A DNA stretch of 64,000 nt from Brevibacillus borstelensis (lineage in GTDB: Bacteria > Bacillota > Bacilli > Brevibacillales > Brevibacillaceae), in NCBI RefSeq assembly GCF_003710865.1, contig NZ_RHHO01000027.1, forward strand, positions 1 through 64,000, read 5' to 3'. Made by a program: the position numbers and the translations under genes. The notes below the pieces were generated by a model that saw nothing but the letters and a program-made list of their open reading frames with translations, did not search any database and was not told where the DNA came from. The stretch's first letter is position 1; each line of letters opens with the position of its first letter. This document shows positions 26,918 to 35,839 of this stretch, in pieces.

Positions 26918-27742
26918 CTACTCACTCCTCTGCAGATTGGAGACGGCGAATTCCGTTTTGACCAGGCGAATGTAGCTGTTGACTTTGCCGGATGCTTCTG
27001 TTCGCTCCAGCTCGGCCCTGACCTCCTCCAGATTTGGAAACCTCATCTGCTGCCCGTCGCGGTCGACAACCCTTTCTCCGTACGGTGCGACCACCAGATA
27101 GAGAGACAAGGTCTTGTTGTCCGCCGAGGTCGAAAAGAGTCCGCGGACGAGATAACCCGGTTCAAAGCGAAATGACTTGACCAGCCCGTCTGAAGGATCA
27201 GAGGGAGTAAAGCGGTAGACATTTCGTTTTACAAAGGATTGCGTGCTGCCGGACTCGGCATCGGAAGAGTCTTGATCGGAAGGGACATAGACAGTCGAGC
27301 TGGTGAAAACGACAAGGCCAGTAGAGAACTGGGGCGATACGCCGATTTCTCGGGTGCCTTCTTCCGCGTCTATTGCTCCGTTACTCCCCGCTCCCGCTCC
27401 TCCCTGTTCGGCCAAAAGCAGCTCGCCGGCCTTTTTGCTCTGCATGATCTGGCGCAAAGTGTCCATTTCCTCGTTTTCGGAATCGAGTGAACCGCCGTCT
27501 TTTTCCAGTTCAAAATAAGTCGCTCCCTGCACAGTCCGCATCACTTCACCGATGGCAAAGTCAGCGACATTGCGCAGGTCGGTCTGTTCCCGCGTCTGGT
27601 TGAAGACCTGGACGCCTGAGACGTAGACAGAGGTTAACGGGATCAGGATGATCAGAAAGATGAACAGGGAGGCGAGCGTTTCCAGCAGCGTCATCCCCGA
27701 TTGATCACGCAGGAGGCGAGAGATTCGAGTCCTCAGCTTCAT
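26918..27742 (-). CDS. PilW-like minor prepilin
   Basis: 274 residues. Type III signal DQSG^MTLLETLASLFIFLIILIPL has cleavage after Gly16 and Glu at mature position 5, followed by a long C-terminal globular region with an acidic Ser-rich linker. It probably joins a pilus-tip or priming complex with its neighbours. Its start overlaps the stop of the upstream gene by four bases, and its stop abuts the next start, so all three genes are translated together. Confidence 0.85.
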   Translation of the reverse strand: MKLRTRISRLLRDQSGMTLLETLASLFIFLIILIPLTSVYVSGVQVFNQTREQTDLRNVADFAIGEVMRTVQGATYFELEKDGGSLDSENEEMDTLRQIMQSKKAGELLLAEQGGAGAGSNGAIDAEEGTREIGVSPQFSTGLVVFTSSTVYVPSDQDSSDAESGSTQSFVKRNVYRFTPSDPSDGLVKSFRFEPGYLVRGLFSTSADNKTLSLYLVVAPYGERVVDRDGQQMRFPNLEEVRAELERTEASGKVNSYIRLVKTEFAVSNLQRSE

Positions 27743-28251
27743 GGCGTTGTTCCTCCTGTCCGGGGATCGGCGACGGCGGTCTGCAGCATGGCAAGCTGCT
27801 GTCCCTCGGGAGAAGTGACGCGAACTGTGATGAGGATCATCGTTTGATCGTCAAGCCTGTATCCGCCGTTGTGCTTGTCCAGAAAAGAAAGAGAGAGCTT
27901 TGGCTGATAGATTCGTTCGTTTACCTCCACATCGGGAAAGGAAATCTCCCTGTTTTTCAGGTGGTCGGTTAATGCCGCAAGCTTTGGATAAGTAAGCTTG
28001 TCGGAGGCATAGTCTCGGAGGGAATCATCCGGGAGCGCTGCAGTCTTCAAGTCTCCGTTCCCTGATCGCCAGCTTTCTGCCAGCTGCCTTGCCAGATTCA
28101 TCGCAACCAGCTTGCTGTCCTCTTTTCCGGAAAGCTCCAGACCGCGCACGAGAAAATTGCTCAGCAATAGGAAAGCGATGGAGAGTATGACAATGGAAGC
28201 GAGCACTTCGATCAGCGTCATCCCGTTTTCATTTCTGCTTTGTTCCCACAC
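27739..28251 (-). CDS. PilV-like minor prepilin
   Basis: 170 residues. Leader NENG^MTLIEVLASIVILSIAFLLL with cleavage Gly10-Met11 and Glu at position 5. GTG start about ten bases after AGGAGG. It is the first gene of the minus-strand minor pilin operon and divergent from the main pil operon across a 246-base spacer that carries two Spo0A-box-like sites. Confidence 0.85.
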   Translation of the reverse strand: MWEQSRNENGMTLIEVLASIVILSIAFLLLSNFLVRGLELSGKEDSKLVAMNLARQLAESWRSGNGDLKTAALPDDSLRDYASDKLTYPKLAALTDHLKNREISFPDVEVNERIYQPKLSLSFLDKHNGGYRLDDQTMILITVRVTSPEGQQLAMLQTAVADPRTGGTTP

Positions 28252-28357
28252 GATCGCAATTCCTCCTTTCTTACTAATTCTCGTATTTCATGATAATCGG
28301 TTGAAAGCGTATTCCAATATGGATAAAAGGTGACATTTCGAGGGAGGGAGAATATTT

Positions 28358-28397
28358 TTCGACAAAATTTTAGAGGAGATGCATGAAACCTGTCGAA
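28358..28397. promoter_or_regulatory. Two Spo0A-box-like sites between divergent pilus operons
   Basis: TTGTCGAA on the minus strand (28358-28365, a perfect match to the known 0A box) and CTGTCGAA on the plus strand (28390-28397), starting 32 bp apart. AGGAGAT-N11-GTCGAAAT (28374 onward) also resembles a sigma-H promoter, with one mismatch. Confidence 0.6.
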
Positions 28398-28497
28398 ATT
28401 AAGTTATTGCATAAAAATGGATGCAACCAAAGAACTATGCTAATCTACTACTAATGTACTATGATCTACGCCTTTTGGCTATAAAACAGGTGATCCT

Positions 28498-29691
28498 ATG
28501 CTTCTATCAGGTTTAAGCGGCTATTACATTGTGTACCTGCTTCTAACCCTTCTGTTGTACCTGCTGCTCCGTCGCCGCCTCTTTTCTCGTAAACGGCTGT
28601 CCGTGATGACAGCTTCCGGGGGTGCCTTCCTGCTCGGAGCGCTCCTGCCATTTTCCCTGTCTCTTTTCGGGAGGTTGGAAACGGCTGTTGCAACCATCCT
28701 GATCACCCTGCTCCTTTCCTATTTCATTGCGAGAGACTTTGCCAAAAATGACTTTACGGAAAACACCGGGATTCTCGCTGCTCAAGTATTTGCCGATACT
28801 GCTGCTCAGCAGGGGCTGCCTGGTGGCGGAAACGCTGCTGCTTCCAAAGATTTGACTGCTCCTGATCAGCGTGGAGAGCGGCTTTACTGGTATGAGCAGG
28901 GACAGAGCATAGCGTTCCAGGAGATTGCGGCTGCCATGGAGCAGGAAGCGGACGGCGTCGAGGCTGGGCGGTGGACCGAATCGGAGACTGCATTAGAGCC
29001 TGAATCAGAGCTTAAACCGTGGCCTGAACCGGAACGTAAACCGGCAGATGAATCTGAATGGGCCGAAAAACAGGGAAGCCCCGCTGAAGCGTTCCCGTAC
29101 TACCACGCTGCTGATCCAGCTTTTGCGGAGTTTGGCAGCTTCGAAGACACGGGAATAGATACGAGAAGACAATCCGGTTTGAAAACGGATGATGCAGCGG
29201 ATGAAACGAAAGCGGATTGCTTATCACCCTTGCCGTTCTTTGAGTTTGAGGAGGAGGACACGGGAAGCGGAAAGATAGAGAGGATAGCGAAGGCAGAGAA
29301 GATAGAGAAGATCGAGAAGATAGAAATGGCAGAGATAAAAGCAGGTTCTGAAATGACGGCAGAATCGGCGGAGCAGGACTTGGACGATTTCGGGTGGAGA
29401 TTTTCGGATGAGCCGATAAACGCTGATTTCTTTTCGCAGGACGCAGATTCACCCGGAACGGAGCCAGGGGAGCCGCCGACGTCCCCTGATGGACAACGTT
29501 TTTGGGAGGAGCTCTCCCTGGTCGGGTCTTTGCATGATGAATCCGGCAGGCTGTTGAGCCGGTTCGAGGAAGAACTGGACCGTGTGGATGATCCTTCTTT
29601 GACAGGTGCCGGAACATTGACAGGCACTGGAACATCGCCGGGCCATGCCTCGGTAGCAAAGCATGAGCAGGACACATCAAATCGGAAGTGA
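28498..29691 (+). CDS. Membrane protein with acidic low-complexity tail, first gene of pil operon
   Basis: 397 residues. Three hydrophobic segments lie in the first 90 residues; the remaining 300 are very acidic and mostly disordered, with a KIEKIEKIE heptad run near 265-280. No family recognised. Its stop overlaps the vanW start, and position suggests a pilus assembly or anchoring role in the cytoplasm. Ribosome site is weak (ACAGGTGATCCT). Low-complexity parts make the exact length prone to variation. Confidence 0.65.
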   Translation: MLLSGLSGYYIVYLLLTLLLYLLLRRRLFSRKRLSVMTASGGAFLLGALLPFSLSLFGRLETAVATILITLLLSYFIARDFAKNDFTENTGILAAQVFADTAAQQGLPGGGNAAASKDLTAPDQRGERLYWYEQGQSIAFQEIAAAMEQEADGVEAGRWTESETALEPESELKPWPEPERKPADESEWAEKQGSPAEAFPYYHAADPAFAEFGSFEDTGIDTRRQSGLKTDDAADETKADCLSPLPFFEFEEEDTGSGKIERIAKAEKIEKIEKIEMAEIKAGSEMTAESAEQDLDDFGWRFSDEPINADFFSQDADSPGTEPGEPPTSPDGQRFWEELSLVGSLHDESGRLLSRFEEELDRVDDPSLTGAGTLTGTGTSPGHASVAKHEQDTSNRK

Positions 29692-31364
29692 GCGGGATCG
29701 TGTTGGAAAAAAAACAGTACAAGTTGTTTGGCGGGGCCTTTGCGCTCCTGCTTATCCAATCATGTGTGTTCGGGGCGGTCTCCCTGCTCGCCTCCGGCTT
29801 GTGGGACCAACCGGATTCGGAGGCGGGCGGGAGGCTGTCCGATGTACAGGTAGCCGGCCTTTCGCTAGCCGGGCTGACGATAGAAGAAGCGCGGGCCAGC
29901 GTGAAACGAAAGGTTGAGGACCTCTCCGGAATGCCCGCCGTGCTTACCCTCGAAGATCGCACCTATTTACTTGACAAGGAAAAGCTGGGATTGCGTTTCG
30001 AGGCAGAAGAGACGATCCGGCAAGCCGTTGAGCGCTCTCGCGATTCTGCGGGATTGACAGGATGGTTTCAGCGGCTGGCAGGGAAACAAGCGGACGGCAC
30101 AGTACCGCTGGCCGTTCACTACGACCGCTCCGAGCTGGTTCGGCAGGTGGAGCGCATCGCCGGCGAAATTGACCGGAAAGCGGCCGCGGCTACACTCCGA
30201 ATCGAAAACAATAAAGCAGTCGTGATACCGGATCAGGCTGGTTATCAGGTCGATGTGGAAGAGACTGTTTCGGCTGTCGAAACAGAGTTTCGCACCCTGC
30301 GCTACGGCCTGCGCATACCGATCAAGGCGAAAAAGGACGAGCCGGCAATCACACGAAAGGATCTGGAGAAAAGCGTGGATTTGCTGGGCGAGTGGAACGG
30401 GACGATTGGCACGGGGGGGCCTTCTCGCCTGGTGAACGTGAAAAGGGCTGCCGAACTGCTCAATGGCACCATCCTGATGCCGGACCAGGTGTTTTCCTTC
30501 AATGAAGCTGCCGGGCCGTTTACGACAGCAAAAGGCTACCAGCTTATAGATGAACGGCAGGCAATACCCGACGGCCTTGGCGGAAGCGCCGTACAGGTAG
30601 CCTCTGCGTTGTACGAAACGGCGCTCACCAGCTCTCTGAGCGTGGTGGAGCGGCACAGCGCGAAACGCCCGGTCGATTTTCAAAGGATCGGACTGGAAGC
30701 ATTCGTAAACGGACGGGATATGGATTTGCGCTTGGCCAATCGAATGAAGACGCCGGTCTATATCCATGCAGCGGTTGAGCAGGGCCGTCTACGGGTCGCT
30801 CTCTACGGAAGCGGTCAGTCATTGGAGAAGGGCAAGCCGCAGCTCATGGCGGAAACGACCGAAACCTTTAGCCCCGGTACGATCGTTCGGGTAGACCGCG
30901 ATATGAAACCGAATCAGGAGCGGATCGTGCGCGTCGGAGAAAAAGGGCTGCGGGCAAAGGTGTTCCTCTACGATCCGGGTTCGAATAAAAAGGTGCTCGT
31001 CTCGGACAACCTGTATCAGCCTGTCCCGAACGTGATCGCTGTCGGTCCGAGAGAAGTGGGAGCGGTCGGAACGAAAAGCCGGGAGGACGACTGGCCGACA
31101 GAAGCGGAAGCGGAGCCATGGGTCGGCAGCGAAGCGGAAGAGGAATTGCCGCCGGAAATCATCTACGGAAGCGTGAAGCCATACGGGGATAGCTACGCGC
31201 CTGCCGATACAGGCAGCAGCGCAAGACCTCCCGATATAGCCCCTTTGCCGGAAAACGCAGGGGCTGCCGTTCCTCAAGGCTCAGCTTCGGTTGGTGCGGG
31301 AGCAGCGGTAAAGGTCGAGAAAAACAACGGCGTCATTATTTTGCATGACGCGCCTGAGAGGTGA
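29688..31364 (+). CDS. VanW-family protein in the pil operon
   Basis: 558 residues. One N-terminal membrane helix (about 15-35) is followed by a peptidoglycan-binding-like region (about 50-230) and the VanW domain (about 245-385: LLNGTILMPDQVFSFNEAAGP, DERQAIPDGLGGSAVQVASALYETAL, ERHSAKRPVDFQRIGLEA). A G5-like beta stretch and a Pro-rich C terminus follow. VanW proteins act outside the membrane near peptidoglycan; their biochemistry is not settled. The start is GTG 29688 overlapping the previous stop; GTG 29700 or TTG 29703 are alternatives. Translational coupling on both sides ties it to pilus assembly. Confidence 0.8.
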   Translation: MSGIVLEKKQYKLFGGAFALLLIQSCVFGAVSLLASGLWDQPDSEAGGRLSDVQVAGLSLAGLTIEEARASVKRKVEDLSGMPAVLTLEDRTYLLDKEKLGLRFEAEETIRQAVERSRDSAGLTGWFQRLAGKQADGTVPLAVHYDRSELVRQVERIAGEIDRKAAAATLRIENNKAVVIPDQAGYQVDVEETVSAVETEFRTLRYGLRIPIKAKKDEPAITRKDLEKSVDLLGEWNGTIGTGGPSRLVNVKRAAELLNGTILMPDQVFSFNEAAGPFTTAKGYQLIDERQAIPDGLGGSAVQVASALYETALTSSLSVVERHSAKRPVDFQRIGLEAFVNGRDMDLRLANRMKTPVYIHAAVEQGRLRVALYGSGQSLEKGKPQLMAETTETFSPGTIVRVDRDMKPNQERIVRVGEKGLRAKVFLYDPGSNKKVLVSDNLYQPVPNVIAVGPREVGAVGTKSREDDWPTEAEAEPWVGSEAEEELPPEIIYGSVKPYGDSYAPADTGSSARPPDIAPLPENAGAAVPQGSASVGAGAAVKVEKNNGVIILHDAPER

Positions 31365-31369
31365 CGGGC

Positions 31370-33025
31370 ATGGGTAGGAAACGGCTGGGGGACATCCTCG
31401 TCGAAAGCGGCCTGATCAGCGAAGAGCAGCTGCAGGAGGCGCTGGTCGAGCAGAAAAAGTCGAAGCTGAAGCTGGGGGATCATTTGCTGCAGCAGGGCTA
31501 CATTACGGAGCAGCAGCTGATCGAGATTTTGGAATTCCAGTTGGGAATCCCTCACGTCAGCCTGTATCGCGTCAAGATAGACCCGTCCTTGTCCAGCATC
31601 GTTTCGGAAGAGGTGGCGAAACGATATTCTCTCATTCCGTTGAAAAAAGAGGGAAACAAGCTGACCGTGGCGATGATCGATCCGCTCGACTACTTTGCGA
31701 TCGATGAGCTGCGGCTCAGCACAGGCTTTGTCATCGAGCCGGTCATTGCTACCCGGGACGAGGTCCAGCGGGCGATTTCCCGGATGTACAGCATGCAGGG
31801 CTCGGTGAAGGAGCTGATGGAAAAGATCGAGGCGGACGAGATTGAAGAATCTCGCATCGTCGATGAAGATTCCCCGATCGTTCGCCTGGTCAACCAGATG
31901 TTTGAACAGGCAGTCCAACTGCGTGCCAGCGACATCCATATCGATCCGCAGGAGGACGGGGTCCGCATCCGCTATCGGGTAGACGGCGTCTTGCGGACCG
32001 AGCGCGTGCTGCCGCGCCACATGATCGGCATTTTGACAGCGCGGATCAAAATCATGTCCAACCTCAACATCGCGGAGCGGCGCACTCCCCAGGACGGCCG
32101 GATTCAGATGCATGTGGACTACAAGGAGATCGACGTTCGGGTATCGACACTTCCGACCATTTACGGCGAGAAAATCGTCATGCGCCTCCTGGATGTGTCC
32201 AATGCCTTGATCGAAATAGACAAGCTGGGCTTGACCAATCGAAATCTCTCCTATTTCCGGAATTTGATCAACCGGCCAAACGGCATCATGCTGGTGACGG
32301 GACCGACGGGAAGCGGGAAGACGACCACGCTGTACGCGGCACTCAACCACCTCAACCAGGAGGATGTCAATATCATTACGGTGGAAGACCCGGTCGAGTA
32401 TCAGTTGGACGGAATCAATCAAGTGCACGTAAACGACGGATTCGGCATGAGCTTCGCATCCGTGCTGCGCTCCATCCTGCGTCAGGACCCGGATATTATC
32501 ATGGTCGGGGAGATTCGCGACAAAGATACGGCCGAGATCGCGATCCGGGCAGCATTGACAGGGCATCAGGTGCTAAGCACGCTGCATACCAACGACGCCG
32601 TGAGCAGCGTTACGCGCTTGCTGGATATGGGCATTCCTCCGTTTTTGCTGGCTTCTTCGCTCAACGGAGTCGTAGCCCAGCGGCTCGTCCGGCGTATCTG
32701 CAAGGAATGCAAAAAAGAGATGCCGGCCACCGAGCAGGAAAAAGCGATCTTTTCCCAGCGCGGACTGCGCATTGAGACGATTTGGCGCGGCGTGGGATGC
32801 GGCAGTTGCAGCATGACAGGGTATCGCGGCAGGCTGGCGGTCCACGAAAGCTTCGTCATGGACGATGCGTTTCGGCAGATGATTATTCAGCGTCTCCCCG
32901 CTGTCGAATACAAGCGACACGCCGTAAAAAACGGGATGGTGCTGATGTTTGACGATGCCCTGTTGAAGGTGAGACAGGGATTGACTACCCTGGAAGAAAT
33001 CTACCGGATCGCACTGCCGGAATAG
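31370..33025 (+). CDS. pilB: Type IV pilus extension ATPase
   Basis: 551 residues, GspE/PulE family. An MshE-like N-terminal domain (about 1-150) contains GDILVESGLISEEQLQEAL. The ATPase domain has Walker A GPTGSGKTTTLYAAL near residue 310, the ASDIHIDPQ Asp box, Walker B DIIMVGEIRD, and a four-Cys zinc site (CKECKKE ... GCGSCS) near 448-482. It powers pilin polymerisation at the membrane base. ATG 31370 is preferred over GTG 31361, since GAGAGG then sits at ten-base spacing. Confidence 0.93.
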   Translation: MGRKRLGDILVESGLISEEQLQEALVEQKKSKLKLGDHLLQQGYITEQQLIEILEFQLGIPHVSLYRVKIDPSLSSIVSEEVAKRYSLIPLKKEGNKLTVAMIDPLDYFAIDELRLSTGFVIEPVIATRDEVQRAISRMYSMQGSVKELMEKIEADEIEESRIVDEDSPIVRLVNQMFEQAVQLRASDIHIDPQEDGVRIRYRVDGVLRTERVLPRHMIGILTARIKIMSNLNIAERRTPQDGRIQMHVDYKEIDVRVSTLPTIYGEKIVMRLLDVSNALIEIDKLGLTNRNLSYFRNLINRPNGIMLVTGPTGSGKTTTLYAALNHLNQEDVNIITVEDPVEYQLDGINQVHVNDGFGMSFASVLRSILRQDPDIIMVGEIRDKDTAEIAIRAALTGHQVLSTLHTNDAVSSVTRLLDMGIPPFLLASSLNGVVAQRLVRRICKECKKEMPATEQEKAIFSQRGLRIETIWRGVGCGSCSMTGYRGRLAVHESFVMDDAFRQMIIQRLPAVEYKRHAVKNGMVLMFDDALLKVRQGLTTLEEIYRIALPE

Positions 33026-33058
33026 TGGCCGGATCAATGCCAAGGAGGGTAAGAACGG

Positions 33059-34102
33059 ATGGCTGGCGTCGAAATCAAAAAGCTGCTCAGATACGCTTTT
33101 GAAAAAAAGGCATCGGACCTGCATGTGACAGTAGGCACCTCTCCCGTATTCCGAATTGACGGGGAACTGCGCCGGCTCGACATTTCTCCGCTTGCGCCAA
33201 GCGACACCGAGGAAATGGCCAAGGAGCTGATCCCGCAGCATTTGTATCCGTCCTTTCTGGAAAAGGGAGAATTGGATTTCTCCTACGGACTGCCGGGCAT
33301 CTCGCGTTTCCGCGTCAATGCGTACCACCAGCGCGGGTGCATCGGGCTTGTCGCCCGGGTCATTCCGACAGGCATCCCGTCACTGGAAGAGCTGGGACTG
33401 CCGGAGGTAATCCGGAAGCTTTGCCACAAGCCCCAAGGGTTACTGCTCGTTACAGGGCCGACGGGAAGCGGCAAGTCGACTACATTGGCGGCGATGATCG
33501 ACTACATGAACAGGACGATGAGAAAGCATATCGTTACGCTGGAAGACCCGATCGAGTATTTGCACAAGCATCAGCTCTCCATGGTCAATCAGCGGGAGAT
33601 CGGCTTTGATACCAAAGATTTTGCCAGCGGACTGCGGGCTTCGCTGCGGCAGGACCCTGACGTCATATTGGTCGGCGAGATGCGGGATCTGGAGACGATC
33701 TCGACAGCAGTCACAGCGGCGGAGACGGGACATTTGGTGCTCGCGACGCTGCATACAACCGATGCGCCCAAGACCATCGACCGGATTATCGATGTCTTTC
33801 CGGGCGACAAGCAATCCCAGATTCGGATGCAGTTGTCTTCCGTTCTGGTCGGGATCGTCTCGCAGCGCCTGTTTCCGAAGGTCGGGGGCGGCCGGGCAGT
33901 CGCCACTGAGATTCTCGTTCATACACATGCTGTCGCCAACCTGATACGCAGCGAGAAGAATCATCAAATCAAAAGCTTGATGCAGACGGGACGCGAACTG
34001 GGAATGCACATGATGGAAAGCTCCGTCAAAGAGCTAGTGGACAAGGGACAGATTACTCCCGAAGCCGCGCAACACTATTTGAATGAAAGGGCGCTAGAGT
34101 AG
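33059..34102 (+). CDS. pilT: Type IV pilus retraction ATPase
   Basis: 347 residues, full PilT length. KKASDLHVTVGTSPVFRIDG opens the N-terminal domain; Walker A GPTGSGKSTTLAAMIDYMN, Asp box LEDPIEY, Walker B DVILVGEMRD and the His box GHLVLATLHT are intact. Near the C terminus is an AIRNLIR-type segment (AVANLIRSEKNHQI). Retraction implies twitching or DNA uptake rather than a static pilus. AGGAGGG ribosome site. pilC begins directly after its stop. Confidence 0.93.
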   Translation: MAGVEIKKLLRYAFEKKASDLHVTVGTSPVFRIDGELRRLDISPLAPSDTEEMAKELIPQHLYPSFLEKGELDFSYGLPGISRFRVNAYHQRGCIGLVARVIPTGIPSLEELGLPEVIRKLCHKPQGLLLVTGPTGSGKSTTLAAMIDYMNRTMRKHIVTLEDPIEYLHKHQLSMVNQREIGFDTKDFASGLRASLRQDPDVILVGEMRDLETISTAVTAAETGHLVLATLHTTDAPKTIDRIIDVFPGDKQSQIRMQLSSVLVGIVSQRLFPKVGGGRAVATEILVHTHAVANLIRSEKNHQIKSLMQTGRELGMHMMESSVKELVDKGQITPEAAQHYLNERALE

Positions 34103-35311
34103 ATGCCGACGTTTATTTACGAAGCGAAGGACCGCACAGGCAGGCGCAAGCGCGGGAAGATCGAGGCTGCCGCCAAGCCAGTCGCCATCGTTGAGCTGAA
34201 GCGTCAAGGGCTGGCCCCGCTTTCGATTGAACAGGAAGCGAAAGGCTTCCTGCAGCGCGAAATCCATTTCGGCAAGCCGGTGAAGTCGCAGGAGTTCGTC
34301 GTATTTCTGCGCCAGCTTGCCACCCTGATCAGGGCGGGGATCGGGATTGTCGATTCCGTCCATATTCTTGCCCAGCAAAGCGAGAGTAAAGTCTTGCGCA
34401 AGATACTGGAGGAGGTAGAAGCGGAGATTCGCAAGGGCGGACAGCTGTCTGAGGCGTTCGGCAAGCATCCGAAGGTCTTTGAAGCAATGTTTCTCAGCAT
34501 GATTCGGGCCGGGGAAGCGTCGGGAAGTCTGGAAATCGTCCTGGACAGGCTTGCTACCTACTACGAAAAGTCGCACTACACGCGGGAAAAAATCAAGTCG
34601 GCGATGATGTACCCGATCACGGTCGGGATTTTGTCTATTGCCGTAACGATGTACCTTTTGATCAACATCGTGCCTACCTTTGTCTCGATGTTCGCCAGCT
34701 TTCACGCCGAGCTCCCTGCGATGACCCGGATGGTCATGGCAGCTAGTGAAAGTGTAGTTAGTTCTTGGTACCTATATGCTATAGGTATAATTGGCATATA
34801 TTTTGTATTTCGCATTATTGTAAATACTTCTTATGGACGATATTTTGCGGATTATGCTACACTGAGATTGCCGATATTTGGCAAACTTATGCAGAAAGGC
34901 GCACTGGCCCGCATGAGCCGGACGTTGAGTACGCTGTTTTCCAGCTCGGTGCCGATTTTGCAAGCACTCACGATTGTAGAAGATGTCGTTGGCAACAAGA
35001 TTATCAGTCAAGCCGTGCATGAATCAAAAACCAGCTTGCGCGAGGGCAGGCCGCTATCCGAGCCGCTGAAGCGGGCGTGGGTAATCCCGCCGCTCGTCTC
35101 ACGCATGATCGCCATCGGAGAAGAGACCGGATCACTGGATCAGATGCTGGAAAAGGTAGCTGATTTCTACGAGGCGGAGGTGGACAGTGCCGTTGACAAA
35201 ATCAAGTCGCTGATCGAACCATTGATGATCGTCCTGCTTGCGGCGATTGTGGGTACGATTGTACTCGCCATCATGATTCCGATGTTTGAAATTTTTGGTA
35301 AAGTACGCTAG
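34103..35311 (+). CDS. pilC: Type IV pilus inner-membrane platform protein
   Basis: 402 residues, GspF family. Two homologous cytoplasmic helical domains (about 65-190 and 270-390) each precede membrane helices near 170-190, 220-245 and 375-400. FVVFLRQLATLIRAGIGIVDS and ARMSRTLSTLFSSSVPILQAL are the repeat signatures. It couples PilB and PilT to the growing fibre. A stretch of about 130 bases (34742-34875), coding for the middle membrane helix and loop, is markedly AT-rich with rare codons compared with the rest of the gene. Confidence 0.93.
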   Translation: MPTFIYEAKDRTGRRKRGKIEAAAKPVAIVELKRQGLAPLSIEQEAKGFLQREIHFGKPVKSQEFVVFLRQLATLIRAGIGIVDSVHILAQQSESKVLRKILEEVEAEIRKGGQLSEAFGKHPKVFEAMFLSMIRAGEASGSLEIVLDRLATYYEKSHYTREKIKSAMMYPITVGILSIAVTMYLLINIVPTFVSMFASFHAELPAMTRMVMAASESVVSSWYLYAIGIIGIYFVFRIIVNTSYGRYFADYATLRLPIFGKLMQKGALARMSRTLSTLFSSSVPILQALTIVEDVVGNKIISQAVHESKTSLREGRPLSEPLKRAWVIPPLVSRMIAIGEETGSLDQMLEKVADFYEAEVDSAVDKIKSLIEPLMIVLLAAIVGTIVLAIMIPMFEIFGKVR

Positions 35312-35341
35312 GCATGAAGGATATTGTGGGGAGGAACTTAT

Positions 35342-35791
35342 ATGTTTACACGTTATTTGAAGGATCAACGAGGCCTTACGCTGGTCGAACTGCTCGCCGT
35401 TGTGGTGATTTTGGGGATTATTGCGGCGATTGCGATTCCGTCAGTAGGAAATATCATTGAAAATAGCCGCAAGGATGCGCACATCGCGAATGCGCAAATG
35501 TTGGCAAATGCGGCGAGAATGGCAGCTACTGCTGAAGGGAAAGCGACTGGGGATTATACCTTGGAAGAGTTGCAAAAAGAAGGATTTATTAGTGACATTC
35601 AGGTTCCAGGGGAAGATAAAACTTACGATGTTAAGAAAAGCGAAGTCACAATTACCGCTAAAGAGGACAATGATACAAAAATTACGAAGCAAGTAATTAA
35701 AGTAAAGTTGCAGGAAGGAGATAGGGTTTTTGTAGATGAAGATATTAGTGCCTTGGATCGAGACAAAGTATACCTTGATGGTAAAAAGTAA
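35342..35791 (+). CDS. pilA: Major type IV pilin
   Basis: 149 residues. Leader MFTRYLKDQRG^LTLVELLAVVVILGI with cleavage after Gly11, Glu at mature position 5, and the standard hydrophobic helix ending AIAIPSVGNIIENSRKD. The C-terminal domain (about 50-149) is short, without the disulfide Cys pair, and ends in charged strands. GGGGAGG lies eight bases before the ATG 35342. Codons in the second half are AT-rich, unlike the flanking pil genes, as often seen for fast-changing or transferred surface proteins. Confidence 0.92.
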   Translation: MFTRYLKDQRGLTLVELLAVVVILGIIAAIAIPSVGNIIENSRKDAHIANAQMLANAARMAATAEGKATGDYTLEELQKEGFISDIQVPGEDKTYDVKKSEVTITAKEDNDTKITKQVIKVKLQEGDRVFVDEDISALDRDKVYLDGKK

Positions 35792-35839
35792 AAAATCAAC
35801 TCAAGATTTATAAGAGAGTATATATCTATTGAGAAAACA

